IMG/VR virus record: IMGVR_UViG_3300008110_001090
Coordinates: 1-20,988 of that record
Strand: one strand, 5' to 3'
DNA from: a virus
Length of the DNA: 20,988 bases
Made by a program: the position numbers and the translations under genes. The notes beneath the pieces were generated by a model. It was given only the letters and a program-made list of their open reading frames with translations, searched no databases and was not told the DNA's origin. Positions 1-7,289 of this stretch are shown piece after piece. The first letter of the stretch is position 1. Each line of letters starts with the position of its first letter.

Positions 1-149
1 ACGGTAGTGAGGAATCTGTAATTTATCTAATTGCAGATGGGATTTCATTTGTCCCTACCGACCCTGCTAACTCTGACTACCAGCAATATCTAGCATGGGT
101 TGCTGAAGGTAACACCGCCGAAGAATGGAGTCCTAATGCCACTGTCTAG
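1..149 (+). CDS. C-terminal end of a tail-fibre-associated protein (partial)
   Basis: An open frame enters from the left edge in the frame that begins at base 3 and stops at 147-149, giving 48 residues. The end of the protein contains FVPTDPANSDYQQYLAWVAE followed by GNTAEEW. This FxPxDxxNxDYQxYLxWxAEGNTxEE style of ending is common in small phage tail and tail-fibre-associated proteins, so a virion role is likely but not proven. The next gene starts inside its last codons. The start is outside the window, so length and domain layout cannot be judged. Confidence 0.7.
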   Translation, partial: GSEESVIYLIADGISFVPTDPANSDYQQYLAWVAEGNTAEEWSPNATV

Positions 150-711
150 TGTTGTTGGCGCACAGTCGATTGTTAAGCCTGGTGTGTGTACGTCGTCTAC
201 TCGTCCTGCGTCACCTTATGACGGGCAGGTTATCTATGAGACTGACACAAATAAAACACTTGCTTTTAACGGTTCTTCCTGGGACATTCTTTCTGATATG
301 GGAGCATGGACCACATATACGCCAACATTGTCACAAAGCACAACAATAACAAAAACCGTCAACCATGCAAGATATATACAGTTTGGAAAAATTGTTATGG
401 GAAACGTGTATATGACAGCAACATCGTCTGGAACTTCTGGTTTTACAATAAGAACTAGTTTCCCAGTAACTCCAATTGCAAGCATTTACAATAATACGCA
501 GAGTTTTGGAGCCGTTATCGGTTCGGGTGGTTTTTACAAAGCCTCTGGTGCTGTCCAATACGACATTACGGTTGCTTGCATTGGGGCAGGAAGTGACTCA
601 ATGGGTTTTTTTTCAGACGGGTCTGGTGGTTCTTTGTTCGGTCAATTTCCAAACGTTCAAATGGTAAGTGGCGACCACCTGTTTTTCAACTTTGCGTATG
701 AGGCTGCATAG
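136..711 (+). CDS. Minor tail / tail-fibre protein (191 aa)
   Basis: I place the start at the ATG at 136. It has a GGAG ribosome site 6 bases upstream and overlaps the previous gene by 14 bases; an upstream TTG at 100 would be in frame but lacks support. Residues about 22-48 carry RPASPYDGQVIYETDTNKTL followed by AFNGSSWD, a short repeat-type module seen in many phage tail-fibre proteins. The rest is rich in Gly, Ser, Thr and aromatic residues in alternating patterns typical of beta structure, and it ends FFNFAYEAA. There is no signal peptide or membrane segment. Its place between other fibre genes supports a role in the distal tail, perhaps host contact; the exact role is unknown. Confidence 0.7.
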   Translation: MPLSSVVGAQSIVKPGVCTSSTRPASPYDGQVIYETDTNKTLAFNGSSWDILSDMGAWTTYTPTLSQSTTITKTVNHARYIQFGKIVMGNVYMTATSSGTSGFTIRTSFPVTPIASIYNNTQSFGAVIGSGGFYKASGAVQYDITVACIGAGSDSMGFFSDGSGGSLFGQFPNVQMVSGDHLFFNFAYEAA

Positions 712-718
712 GTAGTTA

Positions 719-1543
719 ATGACTACCACCTATAACCAAGCAGGGTACGTCTACAACCAAATAGGCGTAATCTACAACCAGACTGCCGTCCAACGCACCG
801 CAACAGGTTCAGGCTTAGGCACAGAAACAGCCACCGCTAACTTCTTTACCATCCTTACCCAAACCGCAACAGGTTCAGGAACAGGAACATCCAACAACAC
901 CATCGTCAGCAGCATACTCCGCACGGGATACGGTGCAGGCGGGGCAACAGCAGGGGACACAGCCGACTGGAACATCAACCCTGCACGAACCGCTACGGGT
1001 TTGGGCTCATCAAGTTTTGATGCAACAGGTTTACATATCGCTCCACGCACAGCGTCAGGGTCGGGTGATGGAACTTCGACTATACTTGGACTTCATGTTG
1101 CACCACGAACTGCTACTGGAACTGGACAAGGCACGTCGGCAACGACGAGTTACGTCACGGCAATCCGTACAGCGTCGGGTTCGGGAACGGGAGCGGAGTC
1201 TGCGCTTAGTGCCATCATTTTCCGCAGAGCAGCAGACGGCTCAGGAGAAGGAACCAGTTCGTCAATCTGGTTAAAACTATTCATCTTTAGACCACCAGTA
1301 GATAATCAATTTAGATGGGCTGAATTTGGAGACAAGACCGCAGCAGGCAGATTGTTTGGTCGTATGGGCGAAGGCAGAAGTGCATCAAACATTTACAAAT
1401 TAACTAATGGAACCTATACCAACGTGGACACCAGGGACTACACCGTAGTAGCAAAGGTGTACCATGGTGGTCATGACAACTTTGTTTCTGCTGAGGAGAA
1501 AGCAGATTTAATAGCCGCTGGATATGGAGACTATGTAACCTGA
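719..1543 (+). CDS. Repeat-rich tail-fibre-like protein with a C-terminal GGHDN domain (274 aa)
   Basis: The N-terminus has three YNQ-x-(G/A) repeats (residues 5-22). Residues about 26-185 consist of roughly eight imperfect repeats of about 20 residues, each opening with a form of RTA(T/S)GSGxGT. The last 87 residues (DNA about 1280-1540) form a separate domain beginning FIFRPPVDN and ending GGHDNFVSAEEKADLIAAGY followed by GDYVT. The next gene encodes this domain again on its own. The Gly/Ser/Thr repeats suggest an elongated fibre or spacer, with the C-terminal domain as the attachment or tip module; this is inference from composition. The gene starts 7 bases after the previous stop and overlaps the next start (TGATG). 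Confidence 0.7.
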   Translation: MTTTYNQAGYVYNQIGVIYNQTAVQRTATGSGLGTETATANFFTILTQTATGSGTGTSNNTIVSSILRTGYGAGGATAGDTADWNINPARTATGLGSSSFDATGLHIAPRTASGSGDGTSTILGLHVAPRTATGTGQGTSATTSYVTAIRTASGSGTGAESALSAIIFRRAADGSGEGTSSSIWLKLFIFRPPVDNQFRWAEFGDKTAAGRLFGRMGEGRSASNIYKLTNGTYTNVDTRDYTVVAKVYHGGHDNFVSAEEKADLIAAGYGDYVT

Positions 1544-1827
1544 TGGCAATTTTTAGACCACCTACTGACAACTTTGTATTTCTTGGTGTACCGCCACAAC
1601 CAGGCGACTCAAGAGAAAAGCGTCTTGCTTACAGATTGTATCGCCATTATGCGCCATTGCCACGTGGCAGAAACATATACAAACTAATCGATGGCTCATA
1701 CGTAGAAGACGAACCATACGACATGCAGTTGGTGGATATTACCTACTATGGCGGTCATGATAATGTTGTTACCGCACAAGAAGCAGAAGACCTGACAGCC
1801 GCTGGATATGGAGCGTATATAGAATGA
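1543..1827 (+). CDS. Stand-alone GGHDN-domain protein, paralog of the preceding C-terminus (94 aa)
   Basis: This is a single-domain protein that starts IFRPPTDN, contains RNIYKLIDGSY in the middle and ends YYGGHDNVVTAQEAEDLTAA followed by GYGAYIE. It aligns along most of its length with the last 87 residues of the preceding protein (IFRPPxDN, NIYKLxxGxY, Y(H/Y)GGHDNxV(S/T)xxExxDLxAAGYGxY). The arrangement indicates duplication of a domain, with one copy fused to the repeat fibre and one free. The start overlaps the previous stop as TGATG, so translation is probably coupled. A structural or fibre-related function is inferred from position only. Confidence 0.7.
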   Translation: MAIFRPPTDNFVFLGVPPQPGDSREKRLAYRLYRHYAPLPRGRNIYKLIDGSYVEDEPYDMQLVDITYYGGHDNVVTAQEAEDLTAAGYGAYIE

Positions 1828-2090
1828 TTCACCGCAGAACACATCCAAACCTTGATGTTGAGGGTTGTTTTAGTTGCCGTGTGTCACATGTCACATTTGG
1901 TGCCGAGTGCATGCCGACCAGAAAACCAACAGAGATTGGTTATATAAACAAAGAGCGCCAGTGGGACAGCGATATGGATGCATACAAGCGTTTAAAGAAC
2001 GATGGTGTGCAACCAGAACGCATTGATGGTTGCGCAAAGATAGAAGCACGTGCAGAAGAGAAGTATCAAGTTGAGATGGGGTTAGTGTAA
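1824..2090 (+). CDS. Small conserved phage protein with Cys pair (88 aa)
   Basis: This small hydrophilic protein contains GCFSCRVSHVTFGAECMPTR near its N-terminus, with cysteines at 15, 18, 29 and 70, so a small metal-binding site is possible. The C-terminal half (about 40-88) is highly charged and probably helical. The start overlaps the previous stop as ATGA. I recognise the GC(F/L)xCR-HVxFG pattern only as a recurring hypothetical protein in actinobacterial phages and cannot give it a function. Confidence 0.6.
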   Translation: MIHRRTHPNLDVEGCFSCRVSHVTFGAECMPTRKPTEIGYINKERQWDSDMDAYKRLKNDGVQPERIDGCAKIEARAEEKYQVEMGLV

Positions 2091-2362
2091 TGACAATTAA
2101 CTATCGAGGCGAAAAGTTTGCTGGTTACAACAAACCAAAAAGAACCCCAAATGCAAAAAAGTCTCATGCCGTATTGGCCAAGGAAGGAAGCAAGGTTAAA
2201 CTCATCCGCTTTGGTCAGCAAGGTGTTACTGGCTCCCCTAAAAAAGAAGGGGAATCCGCTTCATACCGTAAGCGTCGTGAATCTTTTAAGGCTCGCCACG
2301 CCAAGAACATTGCCAAAGGCAAGATGTCTGCTGCTTATTGGGCCGATAAGGTAAAGTGGTAG
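2090..2362 (+). CDS. Small basic conserved phage protein (90 aa)
   Basis: This is a very basic protein with the order FAGYNKPKRTPN, then KSHAVLAKEGSKVKLIRFG, QQGVTGSPKKEG, YRKRRESFKARHAKNI and a final KMSAAYWADKVKW. The pattern KPKRTP-KVKxIRFG-RR(E/K)SFxARH-YWxxKxxW recurs in many tailed phages of aquatic bacteria, where it is annotated as a domain of unknown function. Its charge would suit binding to DNA or to an acidic virion surface, but this is inference. The stop and start overlap (TAATG) with the gene before, and a second small basic protein follows directly. Confidence 0.65.
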   Translation: MTINYRGEKFAGYNKPKRTPNAKKSHAVLAKEGSKVKLIRFGQQGVTGSPKKEGESASYRKRRESFKARHAKNIAKGKMSAAYWADKVKW

Positions 2363-2382
2363 AAGGACTAGAAAGGTAAATT

Positions 2383-2502
2383 ATGCCAAAAGTTGGAAAA
2401 AAAGAATTCCCATACACGGCCAAAGGAATGGCTGATGCAAAAAAGGAATCTAAAAAAACTAGTAAGCCAGTAAAGAAAGCCAAGAAGGGCGCAAAACGCT
2501 AA
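2383..2502 (+). CDS. Very small Lys-rich phage protein (39 aa)
   Basis: The ORF reads MPKVGKKEFPYTAKGMADAK and then a Lys-rich tail ending KKAKKGAKR. The start at 2383 has an AGAAAGG ribosome site just upstream, and the stop (2500-2502) touches the GTG start of the next gene. The opening MPKVGKKxFPYTxKGMxxAK is a recurring small phage protein that I recognise as conserved but without a known function. About a third of its residues are lysine, so nucleic-acid binding is possible. It is easily missed because of its length, but the conserved opening and tight packing support it. Confidence 0.65.
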   Translation: MPKVGKKEFPYTAKGMADAKKESKKTSKPVKKAKKGAKR

Positions 2503-3384
2503 GTGACTACAGCCAATACGCTTCTTGAGCGTGTGTCACGTCAACTTCTTTCTGGTGTTGTTGAGGAAAGAAATAAACTAGCGGCCACGATTACCTCATC
2601 GGACACTTCTATAACCACGTCCTATGACTTGAACTCTTTGCGTGCTGGAATGGTTCTGGAAATTGAATCAGAACTTTTATACATTTGGGAAGCAACGGTT
2701 AGTTCCAAGACGCTCGTGGTTGAGCGTGGTTACGCTGGAACAACCGCTGCTGCTCATACCGCTGGTGCCGTGATTACAACCAATCCACGGTTTCCAAAGG
2801 CGCAAATGCTCGATGCGCTAAACGCCGATATTGATGACCTGTCATCCCCAGTAAACGGTTTGTATCGTGTACTTACAACAGACATAACATACAACGGTTC
2901 CGATAGGGCAATTGACCTTGGCGTATCAAGTGTTATTGATTTGATGGAAGTTCGTTTGCGTTATTTGGCTGACGACTATCCAGTTATTAGTAAGGTAAGA
3001 CTTAATCGCAATCTACCTACTGCAGATTTTCCATCTGGGAATGCAATAGTTTTTGACGAACCAGTAATGGCTGGAACTTTGCGTGTTACTTATAAAGCAC
3101 CATTTGCAAGACTTACTTCAGCATCTCAAGATATACAGACAAATGCTTATGTTCCAACAAGCATGGAAGACATTCTTGAAATGGGTGTGCTTATACGTAT
3201 GATGGCACCACGTGAAATTAAACGCACGTTTATAGAGTCACAGGGTGATACACGTAGACCAGACGAAGTACCAGTCGGTTCATCACGTGATTCAATTACA
3301 AACATTTTACGTCTGCGGCGTGACCGCATTATTGCTGAGTCGGCAAGACTAAAGAGGCAGAATCCTTTAGTGTTTAGGTCGTAG
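2503..3384 (+). CDS. Head-tail adaptor-like / neck structural protein (293 aa)
   Basis: The gene starts at a GTG directly after the previous stop. Residues about 24-95 form a beta-rich module with SSDTSITTS, AGMVLEIESELLYIWEA and VVERGYAGTTAAAHTAGAVI, the RGxxGTxAAxHxxGA pattern found in several phage neck and tail proteins. The C-terminal half is more helical (MEDILEMGVLIRMMAPREIK, then an Arg-rich stretch around 245-285), which is often seen in adaptor or connector proteins. The gene lies directly upstream of the large tail protein. A connector or tail-adaptor role is my best reading; no portal or capsid gene is present here to confirm the gene order. Confidence 0.5.
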   Translation: MTTANTLLERVSRQLLSGVVEERNKLAATITSSDTSITTSYDLNSLRAGMVLEIESELLYIWEATVSSKTLVVERGYAGTTAAAHTAGAVITTNPRFPKAQMLDALNADIDDLSSPVNGLYRVLTTDITYNGSDRAIDLGVSSVIDLMEVRLRYLADDYPVISKVRLNRNLPTADFPSGNAIVFDEPVMAGTLRVTYKAPFARLTSASQDIQTNAYVPTSMEDILEMGVLIRMMAPREIKRTFIESQGDTRRPDEVPVGSSRDSITNILRLRRDRIIAESARLKRQNPLVFRS

Positions 3385-3386
3385 CA

Positions 3387-5243
3387 GTGGCTGCGCTTAT
3401 TGATTTTACAACAGCCTACAAAGGTGGGCCGTCTTACTTTACTGGTACTGGTTCTACAAAGTTAGTACCGCACGTATTTCCAATAGCCATTAACGGCAGA
3501 CCATACATGATTGATTCAAAATCAAACGAGTTTCAACGACAGTTTGACAATCGTGTTCGTGACTCTGTTGACCAATCTGCTGAACCAGGTGAGCAAGCAA
3601 TTGCAACTCAGGGTTTATGGAGAAGGTCGCAATCATCATGGCACTATGGTGCTGGTCAAGAGTATGCAGACACAGCAGACGCAGAGCCGTATCGTTTTCA
3701 TACAAGCAAGGGTTTAGATGTGTGGACAAAGGGCAAACTTTCTTTGCTTAAAGACACTACTCTTGCTTATTCTTCTGCAAATAGCAACCTGTATATGGCC
3801 ACTGCAAATAGCCGTATATATGGGACAGAAGGACAGAACGTAAGGTATACATCCGACTGGTCTACTTTTACAACTGTTACTGGTACCAACGCATCAAACC
3901 TGTACGACATCACTTCAGACGGGTACAACGTGTTCTTCTCTTATGCTGATGGGAACATAGACCAAACAAATGCTTCAACTTCAGCAGCGTCTAACTACAT
4001 CACGGGTATTACTGCTGGTCCTATTGACTATGTTCGTGGTCGTTTGATGGTCGCAGGACAAGGTGTAGACAAGCATAAGATTTGGAATATCACCACCACC
4101 CCAGGTTCGTCAGCCAATAACCCGACAGCATTGTTCACCCACCCAAACACAAACTTCAACTGGGTTGGTTTTGCTGGTGGACAGAACCAAATTTATTGCG
4201 CTGGATATGCAGGAAACAAGTCATTAATCTACAAGACTTCAGTAAAGCCTGATGGAACCGCTCTTGATATTCCAACTGTTGCTGCAGAACTACCGCTTGG
4301 GGAAATTGTCACAACAATAGATTCGTATATTGGATATGTTGTTATTGGTTTTGAGTCTGGATTTAGATTTTGCACTCCAGATACAGACGGCAATCTAAGC
4401 ATTGGACCACTTATAAATACTGGAACATCCGTAAAATCATTTGCTGCTATTGGTCAGTATTTATATTTTGGATGGACAAATTATGACAGCACATCGACTG
4501 GTGTGGGTCGCATGGATGTTGGCAATTTTGTATCAACAAATCAACCAGCATATGCATCTGACCTTATGGCAACTGGCCAAGGTGAAGTAGTTGCCATTCA
4601 CGAATACAATGGTGAAATTGTGTTTACAGTTGCTGGTCTTGGTGCTTACCGTCCACACCCAACAAACCTTGTATCTAGTGGAACCCTTGAAACTGGAACA
4701 TACAGATGGGGAATACCAGACGGTAAGTTTATACCAAAATGGGATATTAGAACAGAACCATTACATGGAAGTATATTGTTACAAGTATCCAATGACTCAT
4801 CTGCATATTCAACAATTGGAACAATGTCTTTCCAAGACGGTGTTGAATCTACGTTTGATGGTCTTGAGAAAAAGGTGTTTGAAGCAAAAGCAAAACTTAC
4901 ACTAAATAGGTTATCCACCGATGCATCTGTTGGCCCAGTTCTTGCACGATGGATGGCTCGTGCATATGCAGCCCCAATACGCTCAGAAATTTTTTCTGTA
5001 CCAATACTTCTCCATCACAGAATAAACACAAAAAATCAGGATTACTGGTTTGATGTTGACCAAGAACTGGCTTATCTGCGTGACCTGGTGGACAATCCAC
5101 GTGTTATTACATATCAAGAAAACGTAAATACACATTCTGTTGTAGTAGAAGATATCCGTTGGAATCCAGTTAGGTCATCTCATAGCCACTCTGAATGGGA
5201 CTGGGACGGCACGGCTGTGGTAATTATGCGTAGTGTAAGATAG
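3387..5243 (+). CDS. Large minor tail protein, probably beta-propeller-like (618 aa)
   Basis: The 618-residue protein starts at GTG two bases after the previous stop. Its N-terminal 120 residues contain the pattern DQSAEPGEQ-GLWRRSQSSWHYGAGQEYAD followed by YRFHTSKGLDVWTKGKLSLL, which I recognise from minor tail proteins of actinobacterial phages. Residues about 125-430 repeat a beta-rich pattern with YITG, DYVRGRLMVAGQG and IYKTS-type strands, compatible with a beta-propeller. The C-terminal part contains RWGIPDGKF-TEPLHGSILLQVS and a final SHSHSEWDWDGTAVVIMRSV. No membrane or signal segments are visible. It is likely a distal tail or baseplate component. Without a structure prediction the fold is inference. 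Confidence 0.7.
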   Translation: MAALIDFTTAYKGGPSYFTGTGSTKLVPHVFPIAINGRPYMIDSKSNEFQRQFDNRVRDSVDQSAEPGEQAIATQGLWRRSQSSWHYGAGQEYADTADAEPYRFHTSKGLDVWTKGKLSLLKDTTLAYSSANSNLYMATANSRIYGTEGQNVRYTSDWSTFTTVTGTNASNLYDITSDGYNVFFSYADGNIDQTNASTSAASNYITGITAGPIDYVRGRLMVAGQGVDKHKIWNITTTPGSSANNPTALFTHPNTNFNWVGFAGGQNQIYCAGYAGNKSLIYKTSVKPDGTALDIPTVAAELPLGEIVTTIDSYIGYVVIGFESGFRFCTPDTDGNLSIGPLINTGTSVKSFAAIGQYLYFGWTNYDSTSTGVGRMDVGNFVSTNQPAYASDLMATGQGEVVAIHEYNGEIVFTVAGLGAYRPHPTNLVSSGTLETGTYRWGIPDGKFIPKWDIRTEPLHGSILLQVSNDSSAYSTIGTMSFQDGVESTFDGLEKKVFEAKAKLTLNRLSTDASVGPVLARWMARAYAAPIRSEIFSVPILLHHRINTKNQDYWFDVDQELAYLRDLVDNPRVITYQENVNTHSVVVEDIRWNPVRSSHSHSEWDWDGTAVVIMRSVR

Positions 5244-5250
5244 GTTAGGT

Positions 5251-6066
5251 ATGGCAGCATTTGCACGTAGGCAGTACTCTGGAGCGGCAGTAGCCACCAC
5301 AATTACCGCTGGAATTAATACAACTGATACAACCTGTACTATTGCCTCGACTACTGGTTGGCCTGCGTCTGTTGGTGTTCCGTTTTATGTGGTTATTGAC
5401 CCAGGCACAACTGTCGAAGAGAAGTGCAGTGCAACAATTTCTGGAGCAAGCCTCACGATTACACGTGCTCAAGATGACACGGTTGCTGCTAGCCATGCGT
5501 CTGGCGCAGTAATTTACCCAGTCTTTACTGCTAGTGATGCTGACGAAGCAAACGAACTTGTAAGCAAACTTACCACCAAAGGTGACCTATTGGTCACTAC
5601 TGGTTCGGCTTTAAACCGTTTGGCTGTTGGTACAAACGATTATGCGTTGCTCGCTGATTCTTCTGCTACGAACGGTGTTGCTTGGAAACAAATTCCTGCT
5701 GCTGGTTTGGCTTCTGACTCGGTAACGAAAGCAAAGATTGCTGACCGTGCTGTGGGTTCAGCCGAACTTGACGGTATCTCGATTAACGCTGGCACTACTA
5801 GTGCATACACCCTTGTGGCTGGTGACGCTAACCGTGTCGTGACTTTTAGTGCGACTACAGCAGTGACTATTCCTGCATCAGTATTTTCTATTGGCGACCA
5901 AATCAACATTTTGCAAACTGGTACAGGTCAGGTGACCATCACTGGTCCTAGCGTGACTGTGCGACTTGAATCTTCACGTAATAAAACAAGAGGTCAGTAT
6001 GCGATGGCTACGGTGATTTGTATTGCCAGTAATGAGTTTGTCGTTCTCGGCAACGTTGTTGCATAG
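5251..6066 (+). CDS. Minor tail / tail-fibre protein with the shared RGxxGTxAAxH-type module (271 aa)
   Basis: Residues about 14-92 are a degenerate copy of the beta module in the adaptor-like protein at 2503-3384: TDTTCTIASTTGWP, ISGASLTITRAQDD and TVAASHASGAVI. Residues 109-146 hold KGDLLVTTGSALNRLAVGTN followed by a DYALLADSSATNGVAW segment, a module typical of phage tail-fibre proteins. The C-terminal part (about 180-271) is a beta-rich VTIPASVFSIGDQINILQTG-type domain. It lies 7 bases after the 618-residue tail protein and 2 bases before the next gene, so all three are probably co-transcribed. A structural fibre or adsorption role is likely. Confidence 0.7.
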   Translation: MAAFARRQYSGAAVATTITAGINTTDTTCTIASTTGWPASVGVPFYVVIDPGTTVEEKCSATISGASLTITRAQDDTVAASHASGAVIYPVFTASDADEANELVSKLTTKGDLLVTTGSALNRLAVGTNDYALLADSSATNGVAWKQIPAAGLASDSVTKAKIADRAVGSAELDGISINAGTTSAYTLVAGDANRVVTFSATTAVTIPASVFSIGDQINILQTGTGQVTITGPSVTVRLESSRNKTRGQYAMATVICIASNEFVVLGNVVA

Positions 6067-6068
6067 TC

Positions 6069-6824
6069 ATGCAAATTCTTGGTGCTGTTGGTGGGACGTA
6101 CTCTGGTGTAGCACCCACGATGGGGTCTGCTACTAGTGCTGTTGGCGGTTGGTCTGCAACGATTACAAACTATAACGCTGCTTTTACGTATTCGGCTACA
6201 ACTACTGCTGGTTCTGTTTCTATTTCTGGTAGCACTATTACACAGTCTGGATTATCTAACGGCGCATCTTCGACGGTAACGGTTACCACTACTCGTAGCG
6301 GTTATGAGTCTGCAACGGGTACGGTATCGGGTTCAGCGCAAAACGTTCTTTCTACACCAACATTGAGTGGGGCAACAGGAACATACGGCGGATTTACATT
6401 TACGATTACCAACTATGATGCCGCAAATACTTACACCGTGAGCACTAGTGCTGGAAGCGTGTTACGTAGCGGCGGAACTATTACCCAGTCTGGATTGAGT
6501 AACGGTGCTTCTGCAACTGTTTCTATTTATGCAAGCAGAAGCGGTTTTGCAACATCAGCAACAGCAACACGGACTGGAACATCTATCTCCACCTGCTCCA
6601 ATACTGGTTACAGTTACTCAACCATCAACGGTGGAAACTGCGGCACTTGTGGAATCATTCCTTGCGGTGGTGGTTCAACCCCTGCATACGACACGTTATG
6701 GGTACAAGTAGCACCAGACCCATGCATGAGTGGAGCAACAGTAATCAATGGTAGTTACATTTCTTATAACGGTAGTTGGTACTGTTATTCAAACGGATTA
6801 ACCTGTGGTTCCCCACCATGCTGA
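6069..6824 (+). CDS. Tail protein with two Ig-like repeats and a Cys-rich C-terminus (251 aa)
   Basis: Residues about 19-91 and 100-171 are two tandem beta-sandwich-type repeats that share (F/W)(S/T)xTITNY(N/D)AAxTY, TAGSV or SAGSV, SGxTITQSGLSNGAS and RSG(Y/F). They resemble bacterial Ig-like or fibronectin-type modules often displayed on phage tails. Residues 172-251 are a separate Gly/Ser/Tyr-rich domain with eight cysteines (176, 191, 194, 199, 219, 239, 246, 251). Eight cysteines in an otherwise Cys-free virion-type protein suggests disulfides or a metal site. No signal peptide is visible. A host-contact or decoration role is inferred. Confidence 0.65.
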   Translation: MQILGAVGGTYSGVAPTMGSATSAVGGWSATITNYNAAFTYSATTTAGSVSISGSTITQSGLSNGASSTVTVTTTRSGYESATGTVSGSAQNVLSTPTLSGATGTYGGFTFTITNYDAANTYTVSTSAGSVLRSGGTITQSGLSNGASATVSIYASRSGFATSATATRTGTSISTCSNTGYSYSTINGGNCGTCGIIPCGGGSTPAYDTLWVQVAPDPCMSGATVINGSYISYNGSWYCYSNGLTCGSPPC

Positions 6825-6836
6825 TAAGGAGAAATA

Positions 6837-7064
6837 ATGTCTGAAATAAATAACAATCAAGGTCCAGACCTGACTAAGCCACACAATTTCTTTGCTTTCG
6901 TTATTGACGGCGAAGTTGTTTGGAAGCACATGTTGCCTGAAGAACTAGAACATATGACCGCCGTATATTCATCCGACCCGAAGGTTGTCATTATCCCAGC
7001 AGAACTTGGTCAAACAGTGCAGATGGGTTGGAAATACAACGGGTCAACATTCTCCCCAGAATGA
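6837..7064 (+). CDS. Small conserved phage protein FAFVIDGEVVW (75 aa)
   Basis: The gene has a good ribosome site (AAGGAGAAATA before the ATG). The protein contains FFAFVIDGEVVWKHMLPEEL, then YSSDPKVVIIP and a final GWKYNGSTFSPE. FAFVIDGEV(V/A)xxxxxPE-SDPKxVxxP-GWxYxGxxF is a recurring pattern in aquatic phages, next to structural genes. The function is unknown to me; its place after tail genes suggests a virion or assembly role. The next gene starts in the ATGA overlap. Confidence 0.65.
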   Translation: MSEINNNQGPDLTKPHNFFAFVIDGEVVWKHMLPEELEHMTAVYSSDPKVVIIPAELGQTVQMGWKYNGSTFSPE

Positions 7065-7288
7065 GCGCGTGGGAAGAATATAAAAAGAAACTAGGTACAA
7101 CACGCCCGTGGGATTTAGTTAATCCAAACATCCCTCGTGTTGAAGAACAAGTTGCCAATGAACGCATGGACATTTGTCTTGCTTGTCCTGAACTGATTGG
7201 TTTAACTAAACAATGCAAACAGTGTGGTTGCCTTATGGTGGGGAAGGTTAAGTTGAGGGACGCTGTCTGTCCCGTAGGTAAGTGGTAA
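7061..7288 (+). CDS. Small zinc-binding-type phage protein (75 aa)
   Basis: I choose the ATG at 7061, which overlaps the previous stop (ATGA), rather than an earlier in-frame ATG at 7028 that would run deep into that gene. Cysteines at 39, 42, 52, 55, 57 and 70 make the pattern CLACPE-x9-CKQCGC-x12-CPVGKW. C-x2-CPE with CxxCGC and a terminal CPxxKW is a widespread small phage protein, thought to bind zinc and sometimes placed near tail genes. The N-terminal part (1-36) is charged. Metal binding is inferred from the cysteines; the biological role is unknown. Confidence 0.7.
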   Translation: MSAWEEYKKKLGTTRPWDLVNPNIPRVEEQVANERMDICLACPELIGLTKQCKQCGCLMVGKVKLRDAVCPVGKW

Positions 7289-7289
7289 C

